From the NCBI RefSeq assembly GCF_000467125.1, contig NZ_BATJ01000021.1, positions 1 through 64,000 of the forward strand: a stretch of DNA of 64,000 nucleotides, given 5' to 3'. Positions 33,700-43,190 of the stretch are shown in pieces; position 1 is the first letter of the stretch; every line of letters starts with the position of its first letter. This DNA is from Vibrio proteolyticus NBRC 13287 (GTDB lineage: Bacteria; Pseudomonadota; Gammaproteobacteria; Enterobacterales; Vibrionaceae). The position numbers and the translations under genes are program-made. The notes under the pieces were generated by a model. It was not told the origin of the DNA. It saw only the letters and a list, made by a program, of their open reading frames with translations, and made no database searches.

Positions 33700-34428
33700 A
33701 TGTCTGACGGTTTACAGCGCTGCTTTGTTTTGCACCGCCGCCCTTACAGTGAATCCAGCCTGATTCTGGATGTGTTCAGTGAAGAGTTTGGCCGCGTGAC
33801 GTTGATGTCGAAAGGCGCGCGCAGCAAACGTTCGAACCTCAAAGGGGCGTTGCAGCCCTTCACGCCATTACTGCTGAAGTGGTCGGGAAACGGCTCGATG
33901 AAGACCTTGCGTCAGGCAGAGCCGATCAGTCTGGGTCTGCCGCTGAGCGGTATTCATCTTTATTCCGCAATGTACGTCAACGAACTGCTGGGGCGGGTGC
34001 TGATGGCGGAAGTTCCCATGCCCGGACTTTTTCACGATTATTTGGCAGCACTGACTGAGCTGGCTCAGACCGACAATCCGGAGCCGGCCCTGCGCCGTTT
34101 TGAGTTGGCGTTGCTGGCGGCCATGGGATACGGCGTCGATTTTCTCCACTGCGCAGGCAGCGGGGAGCCGATTGAACCCGACATGACCTACCGTTATCGC
34201 GAGCAGAAAGGGTTTATTGCTTCCGTCAGAAACGACAACCTCACCTTTGTCGGGAATGAATTGATCGCCATCAGTGAACGCCGTTTTGTGACCAAAGAGC
34301 AGCTTAGGGCGGCAAAACGCTTTACACGTATAGCACTAAAGCCGTATCTTGGCGGCAAACCTTTAAAAAGTCGGGAATTGTTCATGGCGAAAACGGGCAT
34401 TCCCAGAGCACGGAGTATTGGAAAATGA
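33700..34428 (+). CDS. recO: DNA repair protein RecO
   Basis: RecO (242 residues) loads RecA on SSB-coated DNA in the RecFOR pathway. The N-terminal OB-fold part starts SDGLQRCFVLHRRPYSESSL, with FSEEFGRVTLMSKGARSKRS typical of the family. The zinc-site cysteines of some relatives are not evident. ATG 33700 is chosen because conserved sequence begins there; its ribosome site is weak. The stop overlaps the pdxJ start (ATGA). Confidence 0.94.
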   Translation: MSDGLQRCFVLHRRPYSESSLILDVFSEEFGRVTLMSKGARSKRSNLKGALQPFTPLLLKWSGNGSMKTLRQAEPISLGLPLSGIHLYSAMYVNELLGRVLMAEVPMPGLFHDYLAALTELAQTDNPEPALRRFELALLAAMGYGVDFLHCAGSGEPIEPDMTYRYREQKGFIASVRNDNLTFVGNELIAISERRFVTKEQLRAAKRFTRIALKPYLGGKPLKSRELFMAKTGIPRARSIGK

Positions 34429-35156
34429 GCTCAATCTATCTAGGCGTTAACATCGATCATATTGCCACTTTGCGTAATGCGCGTGGGACACAGTATCCAG
34501 ACCCTGTCCACGCTGCGGAAATCGCGGAGCGCGCCGGCGCCGATGGGATCACTATCCATCTTCGTGAAGACCGTCGCCACATTCTGGATCGTGACGTGCG
34601 CATTTTGCGTGAAACCATTCAGACCCGCATGAACCTGGAAATGGCTGTGACGGATGAAATGGTGGCTATCGCCCTGGAAACCAACCCCGAATTTGTGTGT
34701 CTGGTACCGGAAAAACGTGAAGAGCTGACCACTGAAGGCGGCTTGGATGTGGCGGGTCAGAAAGACAAAATCAAAGCCGCGACAAAACAACTGAGCGACG
34801 CAGGGATTAAGGTGTCACTGTTCATTGATGCCGATCGTCAGCAGATCGATGCGGCCAAAGCATGCGGGGCGCCTTTCATTGAGCTGCATACCGGCCACTA
34901 TGCTGATGCGAAAAATGATGACGATCGTCAGGCAGAGCTGAAAAAAATCGCCGCGGCAGCCAGTTATGCGAACGACCTGGGGATCACTGTCAACGCCGGC
35001 CACGGTCTGACCTACCACAACGTGGCACCGATCGCTGCGATGCCGGAGATCTACGAACTCAATATCGGCCATTCCATTGTCGGCCGTGCGGTGTTCGATG
35101 GCCTGCATAAAGCGGTCGCGGACATGAAAGCCGTCATGGAAGCGGCGCGTCGGTAA
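34425..35156 (+). CDS. pdxJ: Pyridoxine 5'-phosphate synthase
   Basis: PdxJ (243 residues) condenses 1-deoxyxylulose 5-phosphate with aminoacetone phosphate, the last step of de novo vitamin B6 synthesis. Seen: LGVNIDHIATLRNARG at the start, ITIHLREDRRHI, and VNAGHGLTYHNV near residue 190, with the phosphate-binding end NIGHSIVGRAVFDGL. It overlaps recO by 4 bp and acpS by 1 bp. Confidence 0.98.
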   Translation: MSSIYLGVNIDHIATLRNARGTQYPDPVHAAEIAERAGADGITIHLREDRRHILDRDVRILRETIQTRMNLEMAVTDEMVAIALETNPEFVCLVPEKREELTTEGGLDVAGQKDKIKAATKQLSDAGIKVSLFIDADRQQIDAAKACGAPFIELHTGHYADAKNDDDRQAELKKIAAAASYANDLGITVNAGHGLTYHNVAPIAAMPEIYELNIGHSIVGRAVFDGLHKAVADMKAVMEAARR

Positions 35157-35539
35157 TGGCTTTGGTTGGCCTTGGCACGGACATCGCTGAGATTGAACGG
35201 ATTGAAAACGCCCTGTCCCGCTCGGGCGAGGCGTTTGCTCGTCGGGTTCTGGCCGATGTGGAGATGGAAAAGTTCGCTCAGTTGAAGCAGAAAGGGCGCT
35301 ATCTGGCGAAACGTTTTGCAGCGAAAGAAGCGGCCTCGAAAGCGCTGGGTACGGGCATTGCGCAAGGGGTGACTTTTCACGACTTTGTCATTAGCAATGA
35401 TGAGCTGGGCAAGCCGGTGCTGACGCTGCACAACAAAGCCGCACAGCTGGCTCAGCAGATGGCGATCACCGCCATTCACCTGTCGATTTCCGACGAACGC
35501 CACTATGCCGTGGCGACGGTCATTTACGAATCCAAATAA
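35156..35539 (+). CDS. acpS: Holo-[acyl-carrier-protein] synthase
   Basis: AcpS (127 residues) moves phosphopantetheine from CoA to acyl carrier protein, switching on fatty acid synthesis. The metal motif VGLGTDIAEIERI is at residues 3-15 and the second is FAAKEAASKALGTGI near residue 57. The start overlaps the pdxJ stop (TAATG). Its 3' end overlaps the 3' end of the convergent barA gene by 16 bp. Confidence 0.97.
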   Translation: MALVGLGTDIAEIERIENALSRSGEAFARRVLADVEMEKFAQLKQKGRYLAKRFAAKEAASKALGTGIAQGVTFHDFVISNDELGKPVLTLHNKAAQLAQQMAITAIHLSISDERHYAVATVIYESK

Positions 35540-38307
35540 GGTTGCGCAGACGCGGTAACCTTTTCCATTTCATCTTGCAATTCAAACAGCTCCGGCTCCA
35601 GCTCTTCGATGCTGCGGCCGGCACGCAGTGCCTGTTCGATCGTGGCACACACTTTTTTCAGGCGCGGTACTCCGCAGTAAGAGCAGCTGCCGTGCAGCTT
35701 ATGCACGTGATGCAGCAGAGTGTCACGATCGAAGATATCGTCATCCAGAGCGGCTTCGACAATGGCATTCACTTCCGGGATATAGCCGATCAACATCCCC
35801 AGCATATCGCGCGCCAAATCGACTTTATTGGCCGATTGTTTTAACGCCGCCTGCCAGTCAATGATCATAGTGTCGTGCGCAGCCTCACTTTCCGGAGATG
35901 GAGTGACGGGTGCAAGTGGTGACTGGACTGGGAGGTTCTCACCATTGCTTCGGTGCTCAGGGCTCCAGTTCTGCAACACCTGCTGCAGCACGTGTTCCTC
36001 GATCGGTTTGGTCAGGTAGTCATCCATGCCGGCATTGAGCAGCCTATCCCGCTCGCCACTCATGGCGTGTGCGGTCACGGCGATCACCGGGGTAGATGCA
36101 TTCAGCGCCAGTTGCTTGATTTTTCTGCAGGCGGTCACACCGTCCATGTGCGGCATCTGAATATCCATCAGAATGATATCGAATTTATGCTGCTCGGCTT
36201 GTTTGACGGCATCCAGCCCGTTGGTGCAGGCGATCACCTTGCAGACTCGCTCTTGCAGCAGTGCCGTGATCAGTTTGAGGTTGGCCGGGTTGTCATCCAC
36301 TGCCATGACCTGCAGTGGCAATTTCTCGCTCTGTACTAGTTCCAGGCGTGGCTGTGTGCTTGCCGGGCCACTGGCCGCCAGCAGTTGCAGTAACTTCTTG
36401 CGCGATAATGGCTTGGTGATGCACTGCACCTGATAACGTTGCAGCAGATGATCGGATAGAGCCAACTCAGTACTCGGAATACCGACCACCACCTGCGGTG
36501 CGAGCGACATTGCCTTTTCGACCCATTTTTCGATTGTTGACCGTTCATGCTGCATGTTCGGCGCCAAGTTCAGCAGGACATAGTCAAACTGGCTGGTATC
36601 CTCCGGCAAGGAAGAGCGGTAGGTGACGTTGAGCCCTTCCTGCACCAGTACCTGCTGGATCACGGAAGCGGCCTGCATGTTTGGCTCCACCAGCAGGATA
36701 TGACGCTGCTGCAGCACCTGCACGTCGATCAACTCGCTGACCGGCATTTCGGTGGCGTGTAACCGGAGCGTGAACCAGAATGTCGAACCCTGGTGGAGGC
36801 GACTGGTGAGACTGATTTCGCCCCCCATCTGGCTAACCAGTTTCTGGGTAATCACCAGGCCAAGTCCGGTCCCGCCATAGCGGCGTGAAATGCTGGCATC
36901 GGCCTGACTGAAGGCCTGGAACAACTGAGCCTGCTGGCGCTCGGAAATGCCGATGCCGGTATCGCGTACCATAAACTGCAGCTCAACCACATCGTCTTTC
37001 TGCGAGCGCAGTTCCACGCTGATATCGATATTGCCCCGTTCGGTGAATTTGATCGAGTTACCCACCAGATTCGTCAGGACTTGCTGGATCCGCAGTGGAT
37101 CGCCGACCAACCCAGTCGGGATTTTCGGATCCACTTTCAGGGTCAGTTCAAGGCCTTTCTCATGTGCGCTGGTGGCCTGTAAGCTGACCACTTCCTCCAG
37201 AGACTCCTGGAAGTCGAACGGAATGTTTTCCAGTGCCAGTTTACCGGCTTCCAGTTTGGAGAAATCGAGGATGTCATTGATGATGTTCAGCAGGTTATTG
37301 GCCGATTTTTCAATGGTTTGCAGGTAATCGGTTTGGCTGTTGGTGAGCTGGGTTTTGAGCATCTGGCGGGTAAAGCCGATCACACCGTTTAGTGGGGTAC
37401 GCAGTTCGTGTGACATATTAGCGAGGAACTCCGATTTCACCCGAGCGGCTTCCTGGGCACGCTTCTTCGCGATGTCCAGCTCGACGTTCTGGATTTCAAG
37501 CTGTTCCAGAGTTTCACGCAGGTCCGAGGTGGCCTGATCGATGCTGTGCTGCATGTCCATGTGGTATTCGGACAACGACACTGCCATGGCGTTGATGCCA
37601 TTTTTGAGTGAATCCAGCTCGCCGTAAAACTTCTCTTCAATCCGCACGTCCAGGTGTCCCCGGCGGATGCGATCGACCATGTTTTTCATATTGGTGATGG
37701 GGCGGGTGACATCATACATCAGCCGATAGGCGAAGACCGCTGACAGCCCGAGGCCGGTCAGCAGCACAATGAACGCCGAAAATATCTCCTGATACTGTTG
37801 CAGACGCAATGACGAGAGATCCAGTTCCACGGCAATGTAGCCGATGGCACGATTTGGCCCGCTGTCGCCATTGGCGCTGTCGATAAAACGGTTCTCGGCC
37901 AGAATCGGCGCGCGCAGCACCAGGGTATTTTCAAACTGTTCTGACGAGCCGACTAATGGGATCGGTTTGTCTTTGGGAAACGTTAAGGATTCGAAGTTCG
38001 GGTGGAAGTTAGAGGTGACGAACAGTTCATGGTTGGCGTCAAACACTGCAATGCTGCGCACGTTTTTGGAATTCTTACGGTGTGCGTAGCTGATCAGACG
38101 GCGCACCGATTCCCGGCTCTGGTTTTTCAGTCCGTCTTCACTGGCGATGGCGAGCGGCTCAATAATGCTCAGGCCGGAATTGATCACCTGTTTTTCCAAA
38201 TCGTGGTAACGGTTGTAAGAAAAAAAGGCACTCAGCAACAGGCCGATGATCAAAGTGGGCGCCAGGGTCAGGGTAATCACGCGGGCGCGTAAGCCATATC
38301 GGGTCAT
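35524..38307 (-). CDS. barA: Hybrid sensor histidine kinase BarA (VarS)
   Basis: BarA (927 residues) is the membrane kinase that phosphorylates UvrY/VarA and so controls the Csr small RNAs. Layout: membrane span near 10-30, periplasmic sensor to about 165, second span 175-195, HAMP 195-250, HisKA with His300 in LANMSHELRTPLNGVI, HATPase with RYGGTGLGLVI near 490, a degenerate receiver-like stretch near 545-655, a true receiver (VMAVDDNPANLKL and ILMDIQMPHMDG) and a C-terminal Hpt domain with HHVHKLHGSCSYCG. It is convergent with acpS and divergent from rlmD. Confidence 0.95.
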   Translation of the reverse strand: MTRYGLRARVITLTLAPTLIIGLLLSAFFSYNRYHDLEKQVINSGLSIIEPLAIASEDGLKNQSRESVRRLISYAHRKNSKNVRSIAVFDANHELFVTSNFHPNFESLTFPKDKPIPLVGSSEQFENTLVLRAPILAENRFIDSANGDSGPNRAIGYIAVELDLSSLRLQQYQEIFSAFIVLLTGLGLSAVFAYRLMYDVTRPITNMKNMVDRIRRGHLDVRIEEKFYGELDSLKNGINAMAVSLSEYHMDMQHSIDQATSDLRETLEQLEIQNVELDIAKKRAQEAARVKSEFLANMSHELRTPLNGVIGFTRQMLKTQLTNSQTDYLQTIEKSANNLLNIINDILDFSKLEAGKLALENIPFDFQESLEEVVSLQATSAHEKGLELTLKVDPKIPTGLVGDPLRIQQVLTNLVGNSIKFTERGNIDISVELRSQKDDVVELQFMVRDTGIGISERQQAQLFQAFSQADASISRRYGGTGLGLVITQKLVSQMGGEISLTSRLHQGSTFWFTLRLHATEMPVSELIDVQVLQQRHILLVEPNMQAASVIQQVLVQEGLNVTYRSSLPEDTSQFDYVLLNLAPNMQHERSTIEKWVEKAMSLAPQVVVGIPSTELALSDHLLQRYQVQCITKPLSRKKLLQLLAASGPASTQPRLELVQSEKLPLQVMAVDDNPANLKLITALLQERVCKVIACTNGLDAVKQAEQHKFDIILMDIQMPHMDGVTACRKIKQLALNASTPVIAVTAHAMSGERDRLLNAGMDDYLTKPIEEHVLQQVLQNWSPEHRSNGENLPVQSPLAPVTPSPESEAAHDTMIIDWQAALKQSANKVDLARDMLGMLIGYIPEVNAIVEAALDDDIFDRDTLLHHVHKLHGSCSYCGVPRLKKVCATIEQALRAGRSIEELEPELFELQDEMEKVTASAQPYLDS

Positions 38308-38503
38308 TATTGTCTAAACATCGTGGTGTGGATATGGGAAAATAACTTCGTGCTTCCCGTAATGCCTTTAAAACGGGCCGGGAAGACAGAGCCGTCGAAA
38401 CAATAAGCATAATCAACTCGGTCGGCCGGTACAATCTCCCCGCTGCAGAATAGTGATGCCGGGGCGAATTATTTGTTTCAGATTTTTATAATGGGCACAG
38501 AGC

Positions 38504-39823
38504 ATGGCGCGTTTTTTCCAGGCAAAGAAGAACACTCAGATAGACAAGAAACACCAGGTGGTGACGATAGAAAAACTGGATCATCACGGCGCCGGTATTG
38601 CTTACCATCAGCGTAAACCTATTTTTATCGACGGCGCTCTGCCAGGGGAGCAGGTGCTGATGCAACTGACGGAAAGCAAAAGTAAGTTTGCGCGTGGGCA
38701 ATTAATCAAAGTGTTACAACCGAGTGATGAGCGCGTCGCGGCTTTCTGCCCGCATTATCAGGAATGTGGTGGCTGCAACATGCAACACCTGACTCTTGAT
38801 GCGCAGCGAGCCTACAAGCAGCAGGCACTCAACCAACTGATGAACAAGTTTGCCGGTCAGAGCCTGACATTGGAAGCCCCGGTGACGGCCGACGATAAAG
38901 GGTACCGCCGCCGCGCCCGTATCAGCCTCAGGCTTGACAAAGGTGCGCGCCAGTTGCAATTCGGCTTTCGCAAAAAAAGCAGCAAACAGATCGTCAATGT
39001 CACCGGTTGCCCGGTACTGGTTCCGGAACTGAACCGTTTACTGCCGCAACTCAAATCGTTGCTGGCGGGGTTTGAGCATCCGGAGGCCTTGGGCCATGTT
39101 GAACTGGTCAAAGGAGACAACCACCGCGTGCTGGCGTTACGTCACCTTCAACCGCTGCCAACGGCTGACCAACAGGCGCTGAGTGACTTTGCCAGACAGC
39201 ACGATCTGACGCTGTATCTGATGCCGGAAAGTGACCAATTGGTTCGCCTCAGCGGTGAAGAGGCGGTGTATCTTGAAGCCGGCGTGACGATACCGTTCAC
39301 CCCCAATAACTTCATTCAGGTGAACCAGCAGGTCAATCGCCAAATGGTGCAGCAGGCATTGAACTGGCTGGCACTGGAGAAAGACGACCGGGTGCTGGAC
39401 TTATTTTGTGGTCTGGGGAATTTCAGCCTGCCAATGGCGAAACTCACCGGACAAGTGGTCGGAGTAGAAGGCGTCGATGAGATGGTTGCTAAGGCAAAAG
39501 CGAACGCTACACTGAACCAGCTACCGAATTTGTCTTTCTACCAGGCGAATTTGGAACAAGATATGTCGTCTCAGTCGTGGGCGGGAGAAAAGTTCGATAA
39601 AGTACTGCTGGATCCGGCTCGGGCCGGCGCCGCGGGGATCGTTGAACAATTATCGTCGCTGGGCGCAAAGCGGATAGTTTATGTTTCATGTAATCCTGCT
39701 ACGCTTGCCAGAGACAGTCACAGCTTGCTGGCACAAGGATATAAGCTGAAGAAGCTGGGTATGCTGGACATGTTTCCGCATACCAGCCATCTGGAATCGA
39801 TGGCGCTTTTTGTGAAGGATTGA
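38504..39823 (+). CDS. rlmD: 23S rRNA (uracil-1939-C5) methyltransferase
   Basis: RlmD (439 residues, formerly RumA) methylates U1939 of 23S rRNA with S-adenosylmethionine. The N-terminal TRAM domain is followed by the Fe-S cysteines FCPHYQECGGCNMQ (near residue 82), the SAM site LDLFCGLGNFSLPMA near residue 298, and the catalytic cysteine in YVSCNPATLARD near residue 393. It lies just before relA, as in E. coli. Confidence 0.96.
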   Translation: MARFFQAKKNTQIDKKHQVVTIEKLDHHGAGIAYHQRKPIFIDGALPGEQVLMQLTESKSKFARGQLIKVLQPSDERVAAFCPHYQECGGCNMQHLTLDAQRAYKQQALNQLMNKFAGQSLTLEAPVTADDKGYRRRARISLRLDKGARQLQFGFRKKSSKQIVNVTGCPVLVPELNRLLPQLKSLLAGFEHPEALGHVELVKGDNHRVLALRHLQPLPTADQQALSDFARQHDLTLYLMPESDQLVRLSGEEAVYLEAGVTIPFTPNNFIQVNQQVNRQMVQQALNWLALEKDDRVLDLFCGLGNFSLPMAKLTGQVVGVEGVDEMVAKAKANATLNQLPNLSFYQANLEQDMSSQSWAGEKFDKVLLDPARAGAAGIVEQLSSLGAKRIVYVSCNPATLARDSHSLLAQGYKLKKLGMLDMFPHTSHLESMALFVKD

Positions 39824-39895
39824 ACGAACTTACCTGATGGATTCTGGTCGAACACCGGGGTAGGTCGCTGATAAAAAATATAACAGGACGAAAAG

Positions 39896-42115
39896 ATGGT
39901 TGCGGTACGAAGCGCACATTTGAATCAAGACGAACAGTTTGAGCTGGAGAAGTGGATCTCTAGTCTGAAGCAGGATAAAGAGACGGCCAACCGGCTGAGT
40001 AACGTTTATCGCCAGTGCGAAGAACTGCTGAACGGCACAGAGCAGGGGCCGTTGCTGTTGTGGCGTGGCCGGGAGATGATCGAAATTTTGATCACCCTGT
40101 CAATGGATCGGGCCACGCTGGTGGCCGCTCAGCTGTTTCCGATCGTAACCAGTGGCTTGTTTGAGCGCGAATTGCTCGAAGAACATTACGGTAAAGAGAT
40201 CATCAAACTGATCGACGGCGTTGAAGAGATGGCGGCAATCGGTCAGTTGAACGTCACCATGTCTGGCGGTGCGGCGTCGGCACAGGTCGACAACGTGCGC
40301 CGTATGTTGCTGGCGATGGTCGATGATTTCCGCTGCGTGGTGATTAAGCTGGCTGAGCGGATTTGCAACCTGATTGAAGTGAAAAAGGCGCCGGATGAAG
40401 TGCGCCGTGCGGCGGCGAAAGAGTGTGCCAACATCTACGCGCCGTTGGCTAACCGTTTGGGCATTGGTCAGCTCAAGTGGGAGATTGAAGATTACGCGTT
40501 TCGTTATCAGCACCCTGATACCTACAAGCAGATCGCCAAACAACTGGCTGAGCGTCGGATCGTCCGTGAGCAGTACATCAAAGACTTTGTCGATGATCTG
40601 GCGGAGGAGATGGCAGTGTGTGGCATCAATGCTGAAGTCAGTGGCCGTCCTAAGCATATCTACAGCATCTGGCGAAAGATGCAGAAGAAAAATCTGGCGT
40701 TTGATGAGCTGTTTGACGTCCGGGCGGTGCGCATTATCGCTGACAAGCTGCAGGACTGTTACGCCGCTCTGGGGGTGGTGCACACTAAATACAAGCATCT
40801 GCCGAGTGAGTTTGACGATTATGTCGCCAACCCGAAACCGAACGGTTATCAGTCGATCCACACCGTGATCCTGGGGCCGGAAGGCAAGACCATCGAGATA
40901 CAGATCCGCACCAAGCAGATGCACGAAGAGTCTGAACTTGGCGTGGCTGCCCACTGGAAATACAAAGAAGGCAGCAGTGCGCGCAGTGGCTACGATGAGA
41001 AAATCACCTGGCTGCGCAAGCTACTTGACTGGCAGGAAGAGATGTCCGACTCCGGTGAGATGCTGGATGAGTTACGCAGCCAGGTGTTTGATGACCGGGT
41101 ATACGCCTTTACGCCACGTGGTGACGTAGTGGATTTGCCGATGGGGGCCACGCCACTTGATTTCGCCTACCACATTCACTCTGAAGTGGGCCACCGTTGT
41201 ATCGGGGCCAAAGTGGCAGGTCGGATCGTGCCGTTCACCCATAAGCTGCACATGGGCGATCAGGTCGAGATCATCACTTCGAAAGAGCCGAACCCGTCAC
41301 GTGACTGGTTGAATCCGTCGCTGGGCTTTGTGCATTCCGGGCGGGCACGGGCGAAAATCAATGCCTGGTTCCGCAAGCAGAGCCGGGAGAAGAACCTCGA
41401 GGCCGGTCGTGAGATCTTAGAGCGTGAACTGGTTAAGATTGGTGCCACGCTGAAAGATGCAGAGCAATACGCGCTCAAGCGCTTCAACGTCAACACGCCG
41501 GATGAGCTCTACGTGGGGGTCGGCAGCGGTGACTTGCGTATCAACCAGATCATCAATCACATCAATGCGTTGGTGAACAAACCGACCGCGGAAGAAGAAG
41601 ATCTTCAGGCGCTGGAGAAATTGCAGGAAGCCGAAAACCGGGCACCGGCGCAGAGTCGGCCAAAGAAAGACGCGGTGGTGGTCGAAGGGGTCGATAACCT
41701 GCTGACGCATCTGGCGCGCTGCTGTCATCCGATTCCGGGTGATGACATCTGCGGTTACATCACGCAAGGACGGGGTATCTCCGTTCACCGCAGTGATTGT
41801 GAGCAGTTGGATGAGCTGCGTCATCATGCACCGGAACGCATCATTGATACCGTCTGGGGCAGTGGTTTTGTCGGCTCGTATATTCTGACGGTGCGTGTCG
41901 AAGCGATGGAACGCGGTGGGTTAGTGAAAGACATCACCACCTTGTTTGCCAACGAAAAAATCAAAGTGACCAGCATGAAGAGTCGCATTGATTATCGCAG
42001 TCAGTTATCGATCATGGATTTTGATCTGGAAGTGAACAACCTTGAGGTGCTCAACCGCATCGTCAAACGGGTCGAACAGATCCGGGACGTCATGTCGGTG
42101 AAACGTCTTGGTTAA
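39896..42115 (+). CDS. relA: GTP pyrophosphokinase RelA
   Basis: RelA (739 residues) makes (p)ppGpp on stalled ribosomes. The N-terminal HD-like domain lacks the usual hydrolase His-Asp pair, as in other RelA proteins; the synthetase domain (about 240-390) holds VSGRPKHIYSIWRKM and PKPNGYQSIHTVI; a TGS domain follows (RVYAFTPRGDVVDLPMGATP), then a zinc-finger region with CCHP (RCCHPIPGDDI) and a C-terminal ACT domain. It is followed by a terminator and mazG; mazEF is absent from this interval. Confidence 0.97.
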   Translation: MVAVRSAHLNQDEQFELEKWISSLKQDKETANRLSNVYRQCEELLNGTEQGPLLLWRGREMIEILITLSMDRATLVAAQLFPIVTSGLFERELLEEHYGKEIIKLIDGVEEMAAIGQLNVTMSGGAASAQVDNVRRMLLAMVDDFRCVVIKLAERICNLIEVKKAPDEVRRAAAKECANIYAPLANRLGIGQLKWEIEDYAFRYQHPDTYKQIAKQLAERRIVREQYIKDFVDDLAEEMAVCGINAEVSGRPKHIYSIWRKMQKKNLAFDELFDVRAVRIIADKLQDCYAALGVVHTKYKHLPSEFDDYVANPKPNGYQSIHTVILGPEGKTIEIQIRTKQMHEESELGVAAHWKYKEGSSARSGYDEKITWLRKLLDWQEEMSDSGEMLDELRSQVFDDRVYAFTPRGDVVDLPMGATPLDFAYHIHSEVGHRCIGAKVAGRIVPFTHKLHMGDQVEIITSKEPNPSRDWLNPSLGFVHSGRARAKINAWFRKQSREKNLEAGREILERELVKIGATLKDAEQYALKRFNVNTPDELYVGVGSGDLRINQIINHINALVNKPTAEEEDLQALEKLQEAENRAPAQSRPKKDAVVVEGVDNLLTHLARCCHPIPGDDICGYITQGRGISVHRSDCEQLDELRHHAPERIIDTVWGSGFVGSYILTVRVEAMERGGLVKDITTLFANEKIKVTSMKSRIDYRSQLSIMDFDLEVNNLEVLNRIVKRVEQIRDVMSVKRLG

Positions 42116-42173
42116 GCGCCGCTGATAACGAGGCTACCCAGCCGGTGGCTACGCAAAGCAACAAAATGACCAG

Positions 42174-42201
42174 GGCGAGCGGTGCAGACGGCTCGCCTTT
42201 T
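42174..42201 (+). terminator. Terminator after relA
   Basis: GGCGAGC pairs with GCTCGCC across a 10-nt loop, followed by four T. Confidence 0.75.
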
Positions 42202-42221
42202 GGTTACAGGAAGAGAAGAAC

Positions 42222-43016
42222 ATGAGTCATCCTATTGAACAACTTGAAGCGATCATGACCAAACTGCGCGATCCGGACGGCGGCTGTCCGTGGGATCTGA
42301 AACAGTCATTTGACACCATTGTGCCGCACACCATTGAAGAGACGTATGAAGTGGTGGACGCGATTCATCAGCGTGACTGGCCGAATCTGCAGGAAGAACT
42401 GGGCGATCTGCTGTTTCAGGTGATTTTTTACAGTCAACTGGCCAAAGAGCAGGGGTTGTTTGATTTTTCCGATGTGGTTGAGGGCGTGAATGAAAAGCTG
42501 ACTCGTCGTCACCCGCACGTGTTCACCGCCATGGCGTTGGCGGACGAAGACGACATTCACGCCAACTGGGAAGCCGAAAAAGCCAGAGAAAAAGCCCGTG
42601 CGGGCAAAACGGAGCAAAGTATCCTAGACTCAATACCAAACTCTTTGCCCGCGCTGTCCCGGGCAACCAAAATTCAGAAGAAGTGCGCCCGCTATGGCTT
42701 TGACTGGGACTCGCTGGGGCCCGTGGTCGACAAAGTACATGAAGAGATTGACGAAGTGATGGAAGAAGCGCTTCAGGTGACACCGGACCCGGCCAGTGTG
42801 GAACTGGAACTGGGGGATTTGCTGTTTGCCACGGTGAACCTGTCCCGCCATTTGGGGGTAAATCCGGAAGTGGCGCTGGGCAAAGCCAACACCAAGTTTG
42901 TGCGTCGTTTCAAAGGCGTGGAAGCCAAAGTGCGCGAGCAGGAGAAAACCTTGCAGGAATGCTCATTGGCGCAACTCGATGCGCTGTGGGATCAGGTCAA
43001 ACGCTCGGAGGAGTAG
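42222..43016 (+). CDS. mazG: Nucleoside triphosphate pyrophosphohydrolase MazG
   Basis: MazG (264 residues) hydrolyses nucleoside triphosphates and, in E. coli, lowers ppGpp effects during starvation. Two MazG repeats are present: CPWDLKQSFDTIVPHTIEETYEVVD with EELGDLLFQVIFYSQL in the first half and EVMEEALQ with ELELGDLLFATVNLSRHLG in the second; the EExxE and metal acidic residues are intact. It sits between relA and pyrG. Confidence 0.97.
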   Translation: MSHPIEQLEAIMTKLRDPDGGCPWDLKQSFDTIVPHTIEETYEVVDAIHQRDWPNLQEELGDLLFQVIFYSQLAKEQGLFDFSDVVEGVNEKLTRRHPHVFTAMALADEDDIHANWEAEKAREKARAGKTEQSILDSIPNSLPALSRATKIQKKCARYGFDWDSLGPVVDKVHEEIDEVMEEALQVTPDPASVELELGDLLFATVNLSRHLGVNPEVALGKANTKFVRRFKGVEAKVREQEKTLQECSLAQLDALWDQVKRSEE

Positions 43017-43090
43017 GCGACCGGTTGTTTGCACCCAGTCAAGTCGGGCCGCCACAGGTTTGATTTGAAGCAAAAAATAAAAAATTCTAG

Positions 43091-43135
43091 TGTGATAGAT
43101 TTCACGTTGTGGCGGTAAGGAGCTTCTGGTATATT
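43091..43135 (+). promoter_or_regulatory. Candidate CRP site and promoter for pyrG-eno
   Basis: TGTGA-N6-TCACG (43091-43106) is followed by TTGTGG (43107-43112), 17 bp, TATATT (43130-43135). A start near 43142 would put the CRP centre about 43 bp upstream, close to the class II position. The site and promoter are seen in the sequence; the regulation is inferred. Confidence 0.65.
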
Positions 43136-43190
43136 TACGTCCCGTCCAGAAGAAATCCATTTCCCTCATTCAACCAATTTCAGGTTAAAC

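Noticed and set aside
40100..40954. 284-codon open frame on the minus strand inside relA
   Set aside because: It is a mirror of the relA coding strand with no family match and no ribosome site context.
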